Source: Scardovia inopinata JCM 12537 (GTDB lineage Bacteria; Actinomycetota; Actinomycetes; Actinomycetales; Bifidobacteriaceae). From it: DNA of 64,000 nt. Below, one piece after another: positions 36,906 to 45,170 of the stretch. Within the stretch, counting starts at the first letter, position 1. Every line of letters begins with the position of its first letter. The DNA lies in the NCBI RefSeq assembly GCF_001042695.1, contig NZ_AP012334.1, positions 1,302,001 through 1,366,000 on the forward strand, given 5' to 3'. Below the pieces are notes generated by a model. It was not told the DNA's origin and did not search any database. It saw nothing but the letters and a program-made list of their open reading frames with translations. The translations under genes were made by a program, and so were the position numbers.

Positions 36906-38243
36906 TCAGACAAGGAAAGTGTTGAAAGACCGGGCGGGAAGCAGGGCCTTGAATCCTTTGTCTGCATGCTGGGGATCGGCAAAGGTGAAGGGCATATCAC
37001 GGTCAAGGGCATTCTGAACGAGGAGGACAATTGTTCCGTCCGGGTTCCGGAAGGCAATTCCCATAGAATTAAAATGTCCGCTGGTTTCCATGAGCCGGGC
37101 CCCTGGCTTTACATAATGCGAGAAATGCCTCATCAGGTAGTATTCAGGGGTTCTGACAAACTCTCCTGTCTGCGAGTTGACCCTGAAAAGCGAGTTCTGC
37201 TGCCAGCCCCACGTGCTGACAATCTCGGTCAGAACCATGTTCCAGTATGTGTAGCCGCTGGCCCCATTCTTGATGTAGTGGTTAATCAGATGGAATATAT
37301 ATTCTGCATATTCCCAGGTATTATCGCCCATACCACACTCGGATTCGGTCATCAGCAGATCCAGCTCCGGCCAGGATTCATGGGTGCGCTGAATATCATT
37401 CTGACCGGCCCACTGATAGCCGACTCCCTTAATATACTTGCGGCAGTTATCATCAAAAAGAATGTTGTCAACCCAGCGATTGTAATTCTCAAACCTCATA
37501 CCGTAACCGGCAGTCCAGGCCATGTCTTCAGGACCATTCAAGGTTCCCAGATAGATCTGCGTGTCCAGCCCGGCTTCCTCAAAGGCCGGCCCCAGGTAAT
37601 CCCGGATAAAAATCTTCATGTCTTCACTCCTGTACAGGCAGGAGCAGAATTTTTGATCGGCAAAAACTTCATTTTGAACAAAGACCCGGGAGACAGGAAT
37701 CCCATGTTCTGCGTATGCCTTCACATACTTAACAAAGTACTGGGCATAGGCTGTGAGATTTTCCGGAGTCATCACCAGACGGCCAAAATTGTAAACCTTG
37801 GGGAATTTCATCCAGGTTGGTGGACTCCAGGGAGAAGAAAAGAGCTGGAGATTGGGCTGATACTTCTGGGCATGGTGAATGTAAGGAATCAGGCTGTGCT
37901 CGTCATTCTCCACCGAGAAATGGTCCAGGCTGTAGTCCCCATCAATTTCGTCATAGCTGTACCATTTTTCAGCGAAATCATTGGCACCCACAGGGGCTCT
38001 GTTAAAAGTAAAATTCAGCTCTTCGGGACTAAATAGCTCTTTGTAGATAGTTTCTCGATTCTCTTCAGAAACATACTGCTCAATGGCCTGGTAGCCCAGT
38101 TCGTTGAAGCAGCCTCCAAATCCCTTGATTTCCTGTTTGACCTCTCCGGTCAGTTGCAGATCCTCAGAATGCTCTGTCTGCACAGGGTCTACGATTTTTT
38201 CCTGCAGTTTTGCTGATTCAGTTGTAGAAATCCACGTGGTCAT
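36906..38243 (-). CDS. GH30 glycoside hydrolase (glucosylceramidase-like)
   Basis: The protein is 445 residues, cytoplasmic (no signal peptide). The clan GH-A barrel has GFGGCFNELG, SPWSPPTWMK, the acid/base Glu192 in VFVQNEV and the nucleophile Glu300 in LMTESECG. A C-terminal beta-sandwich (residues about 375-445) completes the GH30 side domain. Most relatives are beta-glucosidases, often on beta-1,6 linkages, or beta-1,6-galactanases. An intracellular enzyme of this kind, next to GH42 and GH3 and a sugar transporter, points to use of an imported beta-linked oligosaccharide. First gene of the operon; an operator-like palindrome lies about 60-80 bp upstream. Confidence 0.9.
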   Translation of the reverse strand: MTTWISTTESAKLQEKIVDPVQTEHSEDLQLTGEVKQEIKGFGGCFNELGYQAIEQYVSEENRETIYKELFSPEELNFTFNRAPVGANDFAEKWYSYDEIDGDYSLDHFSVENDEHSLIPYIHHAQKYQPNLQLFSSPWSPPTWMKFPKVYNFGRLVMTPENLTAYAQYFVKYVKAYAEHGIPVSRVFVQNEVFADQKFCSCLYRSEDMKIFIRDYLGPAFEEAGLDTQIYLGTLNGPEDMAWTAGYGMRFENYNRWVDNILFDDNCRKYIKGVGYQWAGQNDIQRTHESWPELDLLMTESECGMGDNTWEYAEYIFHLINHYIKNGASGYTYWNMVLTEIVSTWGWQQNSLFRVNSQTGEFVRTPEYYLMRHFSHYVKPGARLMETSGHFNSMGIAFRNPDGTIVLLVQNALDRDMPFTFADPQHADKGFKALLPARSFNTFLV

Positions 38244-38301
38244 TTTTCCTCCTTGAAAAATGGACTGGGCCTTGTGTGTGCCTTGTTTTCATTGTGCCTT
38301 G

Positions 38302-38323
38302 TTATCTACTGGACAGTAGATAA
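38302..38323. promoter_or_regulatory. Operator-like palindrome upstream of the GH30 gene
   Basis: Perfect 10-bp arms TTATCTACTG (38302-38311) and CAGTAGATAA (38314-38323). It is related to the palindrome at 38441-38462: both fit TTAWCTACY-N6-RGTAGWTAA and have the same total length of 22 bp. Its position before the GH30 operon suggests control by the nearby TetR-type regulator. Confidence 0.72.
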
Positions 38324-38440
38324 GGTTTATCCTAGTACACTTCTCGTCCAGAATCAAAATAAGGTGTGTTTAGTTAATTCATTTAACAAATTTAGTATTT
38401 TTGGGATTTTCTCGAAAATTTAGTGATAGCATGAGAATTA

Positions 38441-38462
38441 TTAACTACCACTAGGTAGTTAA
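38441..38462. promoter_or_regulatory. Operator-like palindrome upstream of the MFS gene
   Basis: Perfect 9-bp arms TTAACTACC (38441-38449) and GGTAGTTAA (38454-38462) lie 30-50 bp before the MFS start codon. It matches the site at 38302-38323 in length and consensus, so one regulator probably controls both divergent units. Confidence 0.72.
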
Positions 38463-38492
38463 AAAATCCGAGATAAATCAAGGGAGATTATT

Positions 38493-39746
38493 ATGTCTCA
38501 ATCACCAACGCAGTCACACAGCAGCGAGATTACCCGGGCGGGAAGAATTCGCTTTATGCTGGCCTTTTTCTTCTTTGCTCTGCTGTGGATGGGCGGCCTC
38601 AACATTGTGGCCGCTGTACTCCTTCCCCAGCATCTCAAAGATACTTCTGGTGATGCTTACACCAAAATTTTTACTATTCTGAATGTGGCTACAGCAATCG
38701 CATCTCTTCTGTCCAACCTAATTGTGGGAAATCTGTCCGACCGGACCCGCTCCGCCCTCGGCCGCAGAACCCCCTGGATTATGTCTGGAGGCATTCTGGG
38801 CGGTGTTACTCTTTTCCTGGTCGGCGTTTTCACCAATCCCTGGCTGATTGGCATCAGCTACTGCCTGAGCATGGTTGGTCTCAACATGATGATTGCCCCT
38901 GTTATCGCAACCCTGTCTGACCGGGTTCCCGACAACATGAGGGCCACCATGTCCGCCTTCATGTCAGCAGGCACCACCATTGGAGCAGCCCTGGGAACCC
39001 TGATTGGTGCCCGCTTTATTGCCATCCAGATTCCCGGCTTTGTTCTCGCAGGCATCCTGATGGGCATTGCCGGTATTATTACCTGCATCATGTGGCCTAA
39101 GGAACATTCTTCTCAAGATATGCCAACAGTCAGGGAAGGCCTGAAAGATCTGGCCGCCTCCTTCCGCCCTCCCACCAAGGGAGCCCGCGATTTCTGGCTG
39201 GCTTTCTGCGGACGGACCCTGCTGATTTTCAGCTATTACATGATTCTTAATTATCAGCTTTATGTTCTGGAAGATTATATTGGGCAGGGAAAGAAAGCTG
39301 CTGGGGCCACCATTTCTATTATGTCGGTCATCACCATGATTGTAGGCCTGATTGGTTCTCTGGGTTCAGGCTGGATATCAGATTTCATTGGCAGGCGGAA
39401 AATCCCCGTTATTGTCGCTTCCCTGCTGATGGCTATAGGCTTCCTTCTTCCCTGGGTTATGAAGAACCCTGTGTCCATGATGCTTTTCGCTGGATTCGCC
39501 GGACTAGGATATGCCGTTTATGGTGCCGTTGACCAGGCATTGAACGTTGACGTGCTCCCCAACAAGGAAGAGGCCGGCAAAGATCTGGGCATTCTGAACA
39601 TTGCTACCACATTGGGTCAGATGGCCGGCCCCATTGTTACCGGATCCCTTGTTACAGCAGGAGGTTACGGTCTGGTCTTCCCTACCGCTATTATTTTTGC
39701 AGTCCTGGCCTGCGTGTTCATCATGCTCATTAAGAAAACCAAGTAG
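38493..39746 (+). CDS. MFS sugar transporter
   Basis: The protein is 417 residues with about twelve membrane segments. It shows the MFS loop signature GNLSDRTRSALGRRTPW between helices 2 and 3 and a related GWISDFIGRRK after helix 8. It starts behind AAGGGAGATTATT. It is transcribed divergently from the GH30-GH42-GH3 operon and shares an operator motif with it, so it probably imports the beta-linked oligosaccharide or glycoside that these enzymes cleave. The substrate is inferred from context only. Confidence 0.9.
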   Translation: MSQSPTQSHSSEITRAGRIRFMLAFFFFALLWMGGLNIVAAVLLPQHLKDTSGDAYTKIFTILNVATAIASLLSNLIVGNLSDRTRSALGRRTPWIMSGGILGGVTLFLVGVFTNPWLIGISYCLSMVGLNMMIAPVIATLSDRVPDNMRATMSAFMSAGTTIGAALGTLIGARFIAIQIPGFVLAGILMGIAGIITCIMWPKEHSSQDMPTVREGLKDLAASFRPPTKGARDFWLAFCGRTLLIFSYYMILNYQLYVLEDYIGQGKKAAGATISIMSVITMIVGLIGSLGSGWISDFIGRRKIPVIVASLLMAIGFLLPWVMKNPVSMMLFAGFAGLGYAVYGAVDQALNVDVLPNKEEAGKDLGILNIATTLGQMAGPIVTGSLVTAGGYGLVFPTAIIFAVLACVFIMLIKKTK

Positions 39747-39783
39747 ATGTATAAATTAAAAAATTAATGCATGATGTGCATCG

Positions 39784-39827
39784 AGCCTGGCGCCTGCCCT
39801 CTTCTTGTGGATGGGCACCGGGCTTTT
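39784..39827 (+). terminator. Terminator after the MFS gene
   Basis: AGCCTGGCGCCTGCCC and GGGCACCGGGCTTTT form an imperfect GC-rich stem ending in TTTT. It lies between the convergent MFS and TetR genes. Confidence 0.65.
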
Positions 39828-39864
39828 ACTTGTGACTTTCGCCCTTATGCTGACTTTGTCACCC

Positions 39865-40572
39865 TTAAATCCTATAATCATCCCACAGGGGAGAGGGGAA
39901 TATCATTTTTTCAAATTCCAGCCACTCATCATACATATCAATGGGGGGTGTTCGCAGCCACCTCAGCTGGATTCCATCCATAGACTCAAGAGCTTTGCGC
40001 ACATAGGGCCGCATTTTCCCCCAGCCGCCAATGCTAGGCGGGATCTTCCACTGAAATTTTGAATAATAATCCCACACTGATTGAGGACGGCTTTGCATAT
40101 ACTCGCGGAGAGGGTAATTCTCCTGAATAGCTTCTACTTCCAGCATGCAGTACAGTTTTACCAAGGTACGGCGCTGAGAATTATAGCGAATCAGATAGCG
40201 AAAGTAAGCAATCAGAGACATGCCTTCGGGATTATCGCTGCCTGGCAGACCTGATTTTCTAAAATCTTCCGGAGTCCCCTGGACATCATAAACTTCGGTA
40301 ATGATGAGCGACAGAAGTCCTGCCTTGTTTTTCACATAATGGAGAACACCCTGCTGGGTCATTCCCAACTTTGCAGCGACATTTCGTAAAGAAATGCCGT
40401 TATACCCATTCTGGGCAATGAGTTCAACAGCAGCGTCCACAATCTCTTTGCGCCGTTCCTGGGGATTTTTTCTTACTCGCGAACTGGCTGTCCCTTCATA
40501 TGCATTGCCCGTGTCGGCAGCAGCCTTCGTTTTATGCATAGTCGAACCTGCATTTGTGGATTTTTCTGTCAT
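39865..40572 (-). CDS. TetR/AcrR-family regulator of the glycoside locus
   Basis: The protein is 235 residues. After a Ser/Lys-rich tail of about 38 residues comes a typical TetR helix-turn-helix (EIVDAAVELIAQNGYNGISL, RNVAAKLGMTQQGVLHYV). The C-terminal ligand domain is rich in Tyr and Arg. It is convergent with the MFS transporter and next to the glycosidase operon, where two matching palindromes occur, so it is the best candidate for their regulator. Whether it represses or activates is not visible. No operator of the same type was found before its own start. Confidence 0.9.
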   Translation of the reverse strand: MTEKSTNAGSTMHKTKAAADTGNAYEGTASSRVRKNPQERRKEIVDAAVELIAQNGYNGISLRNVAAKLGMTQQGVLHYVKNKAGLLSLIITEVYDVQGTPEDFRKSGLPGSDNPEGMSLIAYFRYLIRYNSQRRTLVKLYCMLEVEAIQENYPLREYMQSRPQSVWDYYSKFQWKIPPSIGGWGKMRPYVRKALESMDGIQLRWLRTPPIDMYDEWLEFEKMIFPSPLWDDYRI

Positions 40573-40725
40573 AAGTTATACCTGGTCCTCAATTATATGA
40601 TGATGCTTTTGTTTCCGCCTTCATCCCGATTTTATCGTTATATATGCACTGCTGCTTTATGCTCTGGATAGCCCAAGAGCACTGAAGCAGCCGGAGGGAA
40701 CAAAATTGTGCAGGATAATCCTCTG

Positions 40726-41028
40726 CTATTGGAAATTCTTGCTGGAAGATTGATCACTGCGTGAAAGGCTTTGATCAGCTTTCTTTATATTCTGCTGATC
40801 TGTTTTTACTAATGTTTTCCAAGAGCTCAGACTGCTATAGACTGCCCTGGCTGCTGCCCCATCATGAAAATGATTCCCTGGAGCGGGTCCCAAACCAGCT
40901 AAGGAAGACAGTCTGCACTCTCCGTAATGATCTGCTCCCTCTCCCAGCCTCCTCGCCGCTTCAGCTCTGTTAAAGTCAGAACTTTTTATCTGGCCTATGC
41001 TGGATTTCCCACTTGTATTAGTTCCCAT
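40726..41028 (-). CDS. Small helical T7SS-type protein (TIGR04197/DUF3130-like)
   Basis: The protein is 100 residues from the ATG at 41028, preceded by AAGGAGAAGGAATACTT. It is polar and helical: FNRAEAARRLGEGADHYGE, then ARAVYSSLSSWKTLV and KTDQQNIKKADQSLSRSDQ. The size, the single Trp near the middle and the Ser/Asp-rich end resemble the small TIGR04197 (DUF3130) proteins that accompany LXG effectors in Firmicutes and help target them to the type VII secretion apparatus. It overlaps the upstream gene by 11 bp. The family match is by eye and should be treated as tentative. Confidence 0.6.
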   Translation of the reverse strand: MGTNTSGKSSIGQIKSSDFNRAEAARRLGEGADHYGECRLSSLAGLGPAPGNHFHDGAAARAVYSSLSSWKTLVKTDQQNIKKADQSLSRSDQSSSKNFQ

Positions 41029-41434
41029 AAGTATTCCTTCTCCTTGAATATTTATCAAATTCTTCATCGAGCTGACGGATCTGTCTGCTGTATTCTCGGT
41101 CGGATAAATCCATGTCTGACCGGGCAGAAGACAAATCATGAAGGATTTTTGCTCTTTCGTCTGCGAATTCCGACTGGTGGTTGGCGCGAATAGTATCAAG
41201 CTCCTGAACCCTGTCAAAAAAGTGCTGTGGTAGGGAACCCATAGCCGCCTGTTCGCGAATAAATTCTCTGACAGACAGAAGGCAGGATTCAAAATCTGAA
41301 TCCAGCTCCTCAAGCTGACGCGAGGCAGCTTTCAGCTCTTCTTCCCGATCAGACAACCGGTTCATCCTGGCCACATACTCTTCCTGGAGCAGATTGAATC
41401 TTCGTGATTTTTCACGTTCTAATGCAGGATTCAT
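41018..41434 (-). CDS. Coiled-coil protein (DUF3958-like)
   Basis: The protein is 138 residues from the ATG at 41434, behind AAAGGAGTTGATA; an in-frame ATG at 41455 is less well placed. It is almost entirely amphipathic helix (REEELKAASRQLEELDSDFE, then DMDLSDREYSRQIRQLDEEF). In Firmicutes LXG loci a DUF3958 coiled-coil protein of this length lies next to the TIGR04197 protein, and the pair acts as effector-targeting partners. Here the order is coiled coil first, then the small protein, with an 11-bp overlap. Tentative but supported by the neighbouring LXG gene. Confidence 0.6.
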   Translation of the reverse strand: MNPALEREKSRRFNLLQEEYVARMNRLSDREEELKAASRQLEELDSDFESCLLSVREFIREQAAMGSLPQHFFDRVQELDTIRANHQSEFADERAKILHDLSSARSDMDLSDREYSRQIRQLDEEFDKYSRRRNTYGN

Positions 41435-41542
41435 TATCAACTCCTTTAGCAACACCTAAAAATCCTTGTTTAATAATGATACCAATAATGATTCACCTGC
41501 TTCCGCATTTCCCTGCTATTTAATCTTTTTGGTCACACATTC

Positions 41543-41758
41543 CTAGTCCCCCGAATTCTTTTGAGTATCCAGGGAGTACAAACCAAAATAATTTTCGGTA
41601 AGTGCTAGCCTATAATTTGATTGCGAGTGATCAGGCTCCACCTTCTCGCCTTTGAAATGAACCATTCCATTATTTGTTAAAGTAACCACCACCACAACCA
41701 GGAAAACAACCAAACCCGCCACATGATACCGACGATCATACTCCCTATCCGACAACAC
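41543..41758 (-). CDS. Third tandem paralogue: membrane segment with a different short tail
   Basis: The protein is 71 residues. The first 25 or so residues, including the membrane segment HVAGLVVFLVVVVV, are the same as in the two upstream copies; after that it diverges completely (LTNNGMVHFKGEKVEPDHSQ). About 80 bp of DNA around the start (41690-41771) is identical to the upstream copies. The start is GTG. It may be a truncated paralogue or a short protein with its own role. Confidence 0.55.
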   Translation of the reverse strand: MLSDREYDRRYHVAGLVVFLVVVVVTLTNNGMVHFKGEKVEPDHSQSNYRLALTENYFGLYSLDTQKNSGD

Positions 41759-41772
41759 AAAACATCACCCCA

Positions 41773-42372
41773 CTACTTCGCCTTCGGATCAAACTGATAC
41801 AAATCATAAGCATTGCTCGAAAAATCAAAATTAGAAATATCTAATGTAACTCTATCCCCAGCTTTATGATACAAGCCATCAATAGAGTCATAACAATCCT
41901 TCTTATACACCAAGTCTGCATCCTGCCGACACCAGGCAACAAAATCATGCTCCCTCTTCGCATGAACCCAATCAGTCTGAACATTACGCTTCAAACCCGA
42001 ACCGTACGCCTTACGAAGACTCGAAACTGTCACTCTCCTGGCTGGGTAGCGGGAATTATAAGCAGAAACCACTAACCGCAAATCAGATATCCGACTCTTT
42101 GGAATCGGATCAGACGGCCACATATCAGGATCAAACTCATCACGATACGAAAAACCCTTCGGAGCATACCCAAAAGGATCATATTTACGAAGAGAACCCT
42201 GAAATTCAGCAACCATAGACGAACGCAAAGACTCCAACCTCCAACGCTCCACATCCCTCCGATGAACCACCGACGACACACCAAAACCCACTAAAGTAGT
42301 CACCACCACAACCAGGAAAACAACCAAACCCGCCACATGATACCGACGATCATACTCCCTATCCGACAACAC
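41773..42372 (-). CDS. Second tandem paralogue: membrane-anchored protein with effector-tail-like domain
   Basis: The protein is 199 residues, starting at the GTG at 42372. A short basic N-terminus and one hydrophobic segment (HVAGLVVFLVVVVTTLVGFG) are followed by a domain of about 160 residues. It is identical to the first copy up to WCRQDADLVYKKD, then has its own 38-residue end (CYDSIDGLYHKAGDRVTLDI). The identity extends over 520 bp of DNA, including the upstream spacer. The central region (SAYNSRYPARRVTVSSLRKA, FVAWCRQDADLVYK) is related to the C-terminal domain of the LXG protein. Function unknown. Confidence 0.75.
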   Translation of the reverse strand: MLSDREYDRRYHVAGLVVFLVVVVTTLVGFGVSSVVHRRDVERWRLESLRSSMVAEFQGSLRKYDPFGYAPKGFSYRDEFDPDMWPSDPIPKSRISDLRLVVSAYNSRYPARRVTVSSLRKAYGSGLKRNVQTDWVHAKREHDFVAWCRQDADLVYKKDCYDSIDGLYHKAGDRVTLDISNFDFSSNAYDLYQFDPKAK

Positions 42373-42386
42373 AAAACATCACCCAC

Positions 42387-42992
42387 TTACCTCTTAAAAT
42401 CCGACTCAGGAATACACCATCGATATCTACCATCAGTCGCAACGAAGTAATCATAATTACTGGGAGGATTATCTATAGGAGTTCCAGCCTCATAAAAATT
42501 ACCATCCACTAAATAATCCTTCTTATACACCAAGTCTGCATCCTGCCGACACCAGGCAACAAAATCATGCTCCCTCTTCGCATGAACCCAATCAGTCTGA
42601 ACATTACGCTTCAAACCCGAACCGTACGCCTTACGAAGACTCGAAACTGTCACTCTCCTGGCTGGGTAGCGGGAATTATAAGCAGAAACCACTAACCGCA
42701 AATCAGATATCCGACTCTTTGGAATCGGATCAGACGGCCACATATCAGGATCAAACTCATCACGATACGAAAAACCCTTCGGAGCATACCCAAAAGGATC
42801 ATATTTACGAAGAGAACCCTGAAATTCAGCAACCATAGACGAACGCAAAGACTCCAACCTCCAACGCTCCACATCCCTCCGATGAACCACCGACGACACA
42901 CCAAAACCCACTAAAGTAGTCACCACCACAACCAGGAAAACAACCAAACCCGCCACATGATACCGACGATCATACTCCCTATCCGACAACAC
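42387..42992 (-). CDS. First tandem paralogue: membrane-anchored protein sharing the LXG effector's C-terminal domain
   Basis: The protein is 201 residues from the GTG at 42992, 14 bp after the LXG stop codon. One membrane segment follows a polar N-terminus (LSDREYDRRY). The rest aligns with the last 110 or so residues of the LXG protein: SAYN...YP, FVAWCRQDADLVYK, DGNFYEAGTP, PPSNYDYF and the identical ending IPESDFKR. Its orientation is probably C-terminus out. It could be an immunity or decoy protein, or an orphan copy of the effector tail. An immunity protein that is homologous to the toxin domain would be unusual. Confidence 0.75.
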   Translation of the reverse strand: MLSDREYDRRYHVAGLVVFLVVVVTTLVGFGVSSVVHRRDVERWRLESLRSSMVAEFQGSLRKYDPFGYAPKGFSYRDEFDPDMWPSDPIPKSRISDLRLVVSAYNSRYPARRVTVSSLRKAYGSGLKRNVQTDWVHAKREHDFVAWCRQDADLVYKKDYLVDGNFYEAGTPIDNPPSNYDYFVATDGRYRWCIPESDFKR

Positions 42993-43006
42993 AAAACATC
43001 ACCCAC

Positions 43007-45121
43007 TTACCTCTTAAAATCCGACTCAGGAATAAACTCTTGATATTTACGAAGTTCAGTAAAGTAATCATAATTACTAGGCGGCCTCTTAGCTGGAGTT
43101 CCAGCCTCATAAAAATTACCATCCTCTGAATAATCATTCTTATACACCAAGTCTGCATCCTGCCGACACCAGGCAATAAAATCATAAGTCTTCTTTAAAT
43201 CTGAGCCGCCTGTGCCTCTTTGAATGTTTACTGGATCACTTTCTACAGTATTCTTCAACATGCGAAAACTGAATTTAGCCTTTGGAAACAGTTTATTGTA
43301 CGCCTTTATCACGCTCTCAATATCAGCTTTCGCAGAAGGTCGCATAAATAGCTTAGCTTGTGTCATCGTATAATCTTCAAAGAGCGATTGGGGGATATGG
43401 TCGTAATTAAAAATAACACCAATATTTTTAAAAACCGGATTACTGTCATAAATTTGCTGAGCATCCGTAAGATCAATAACATTCATACCTTTTAATGAGT
43501 TATAAGTCCTATCGATCACATCCGAGGCGAAGTCCTGTATAAGAAAGAGTAAAGCTATACCCCCACCTGCGCTTTGAGGAAGCAGCCGTGTGAGAAAATG
43601 TTCTAAACTACCCTTTACATTATCAATTGTAACATCTTTAAGCGCATCCTGTGCAACCAGCATTTTTTTATTCTTATCGTCTTCCTTATTCTTATCGTTT
43701 TTCTTTCCAAACTGCTGCAAATGAGCAGCGAAATTAAGGATTTCACTCATAGTCCCGCTCATTCCCATATATGTTTGGAAAAGACTTTTTGCCGTTCCCT
43801 TTTGCCCTATATCTGCCGTTGTAATATCTTTTAAACTCGGTTCAACCAAAATTGTCAGTAAGCGTGCTGTAGCGCTGAGACTATTTGTAGGATAAAAAGC
43901 ACTGAGATTAATTGTCAGCTCTTTCTGACTCCCCCAGATGGAAGTATCAAATTTATTCGCATAGGGGCTGACAGTAGTTGGTTTAATTCGTTCTGCCATG
44001 TGCAGCAGATTATTTACCATGATGCTGCTGACCCAGGCACTGTTATCATGATGTGAATCCTTAGTGCTTGGCATATCCAGTTTCTGTATCAATAAATCCG
44101 AAGTGGCACTCATAGCTTTAAGCAGGTCACTCTTCTTAAATCCGTACAATCTCCTGCCACCCTGGTAGGACTGCTTGCCGTCGCTGGCGAAAAGAGACCG
44201 GATTGATTCCTGCAGAGCAGCAATATCAGGTTTATGCGCCGGATACTTGCGATTAGCCATGGAATTGAAAGCCTTCACTGCCGCAGTCACCATTTCACTG
44301 GTCAGCATCCAGGCCGGAAGTTTCGCCATGGCTTTCCACAAAACCTTATTATTTTTCCTTTCCCTGCCCTGTTTGTCTGCAGCCTGATAAAAGTCTGAAG
44401 ATTGCCATCCATTTCTTGTCGCTTTTTTGTAAGCGTCCCACTCCTCTTTAGTCAGGAGCTTCTTCACCTGTTTATCTATGACAGCTCGCCAGCGATTATC
44501 AACATCAGAAGTCCACGACATATCTGCATGCTTCCCCTCAGCCATCGCCTTGGAAGCAGCTACTGCCCGTGAGAGAGTGCGGGACATGCCTTCTACTTCT
44601 GAGTAAAATGTTGGAGAAATACTAATGTAATGGTGAACTTTTTCAAGATCCTTCTGAAAACAGAGAATAGATGCATTGCACATATCAGCCAATTTATCTG
44701 CAGCCTTTACCAGGCTGTCCTGAAAAGAATCATCCTGCGACGATTTAGGCAAGTTTAAAGCCCGGTCACGCATATCCCTTGACTGAATAATTTTTTGCTG
44801 CGCATCGCTGATAAGTTTTTCCAAATGATCCGTATCAACTGACCCATCAGGCTCTGTGGGAGACAGTTGGCGAAGAGCAGCGCGATTTTTCTCATCTCCG
44901 CTTTTTACCGCAGCAAAAAGTACTGCCTGGGTACGCAGAAATTCGGTCTGACAATGGAATTGCGCAGTCAGCGCACTGTAACCTTTTCCCTCAAGACCAA
45001 AATCAGCCAGGTCATAGGAAGCAAAACGGCTCAGCCATTTCTGGCACTCGGCAGACTTATGATCCAACATTGTGATCTCTCGTGCGAGTGCTGTATTCAG
45101 CTCTCGGATCTTAATCCTCAT
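43007..45121 (-). CDS. LXG-domain protein, candidate type VII secretion (T7SSb) effector
   Basis: The protein is 704 residues with no signal peptide, starting behind AGAGGCTCTTT. The N-terminal 180 residues match the LXG layout: long helices, then the LxG-type turn FGLEGKGYSAL, followed by FLRTQAVLFAAV and a Pro/Asp/Gly break (LSPTEPDGSVDTDHLEKL) before another helix. A long helical middle follows, with a Gly-rich hydrophobic segment near residue 515 (SAGGGIALLFLIQDFA). The last 115 residues (from about 590) form a separate domain that is also present in the paralogues downstream. LXG proteins are antibacterial or host-directed effectors exported by T7SSb. The terminal domain is not a toxin family that I recognise. 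Confidence 0.82.
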   Translation of the reverse strand: MRIKIRELNTALAREITMLDHKSAECQKWLSRFASYDLADFGLEGKGYSALTAQFHCQTEFLRTQAVLFAAVKSGDEKNRAALRQLSPTEPDGSVDTDHLEKLISDAQQKIIQSRDMRDRALNLPKSSQDDSFQDSLVKAADKLADMCNASILCFQKDLEKVHHYISISPTFYSEVEGMSRTLSRAVAASKAMAEGKHADMSWTSDVDNRWRAVIDKQVKKLLTKEEWDAYKKATRNGWQSSDFYQAADKQGRERKNNKVLWKAMAKLPAWMLTSEMVTAAVKAFNSMANRKYPAHKPDIAALQESIRSLFASDGKQSYQGGRRLYGFKKSDLLKAMSATSDLLIQKLDMPSTKDSHHDNSAWVSSIMVNNLLHMAERIKPTTVSPYANKFDTSIWGSQKELTINLSAFYPTNSLSATARLLTILVEPSLKDITTADIGQKGTAKSLFQTYMGMSGTMSEILNFAAHLQQFGKKNDKNKEDDKNKKMLVAQDALKDVTIDNVKGSLEHFLTRLLPQSAGGGIALLFLIQDFASDVIDRTYNSLKGMNVIDLTDAQQIYDSNPVFKNIGVIFNYDHIPQSLFEDYTMTQAKLFMRPSAKADIESVIKAYNKLFPKAKFSFRMLKNTVESDPVNIQRGTGGSDLKKTYDFIAWCRQDADLVYKNDYSEDGNFYEAGTPAKRPPSNYDYFTELRKYQEFIPESDFKR

Positions 45122-45170
45122 AAAGAGCCTCTCTTGCTTTGCTATCTCAACCTACCCTCTCATTATCACA

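Larger units (their letters stand above)
41690..43035. repeat. Tandem DNA duplication, period 620 bp, plus a partial third copy
   Basis: Bases 41895-42415 and 42515-43035 appear identical by eye at an offset of 620. About 80 bp around the start codons (41690-41771) is repeated a third time at an offset of 614 from the second copy. The identity spans spacer, start codon, membrane segment and most of the domain; only the 3' ends differ. Confidence 0.85.
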
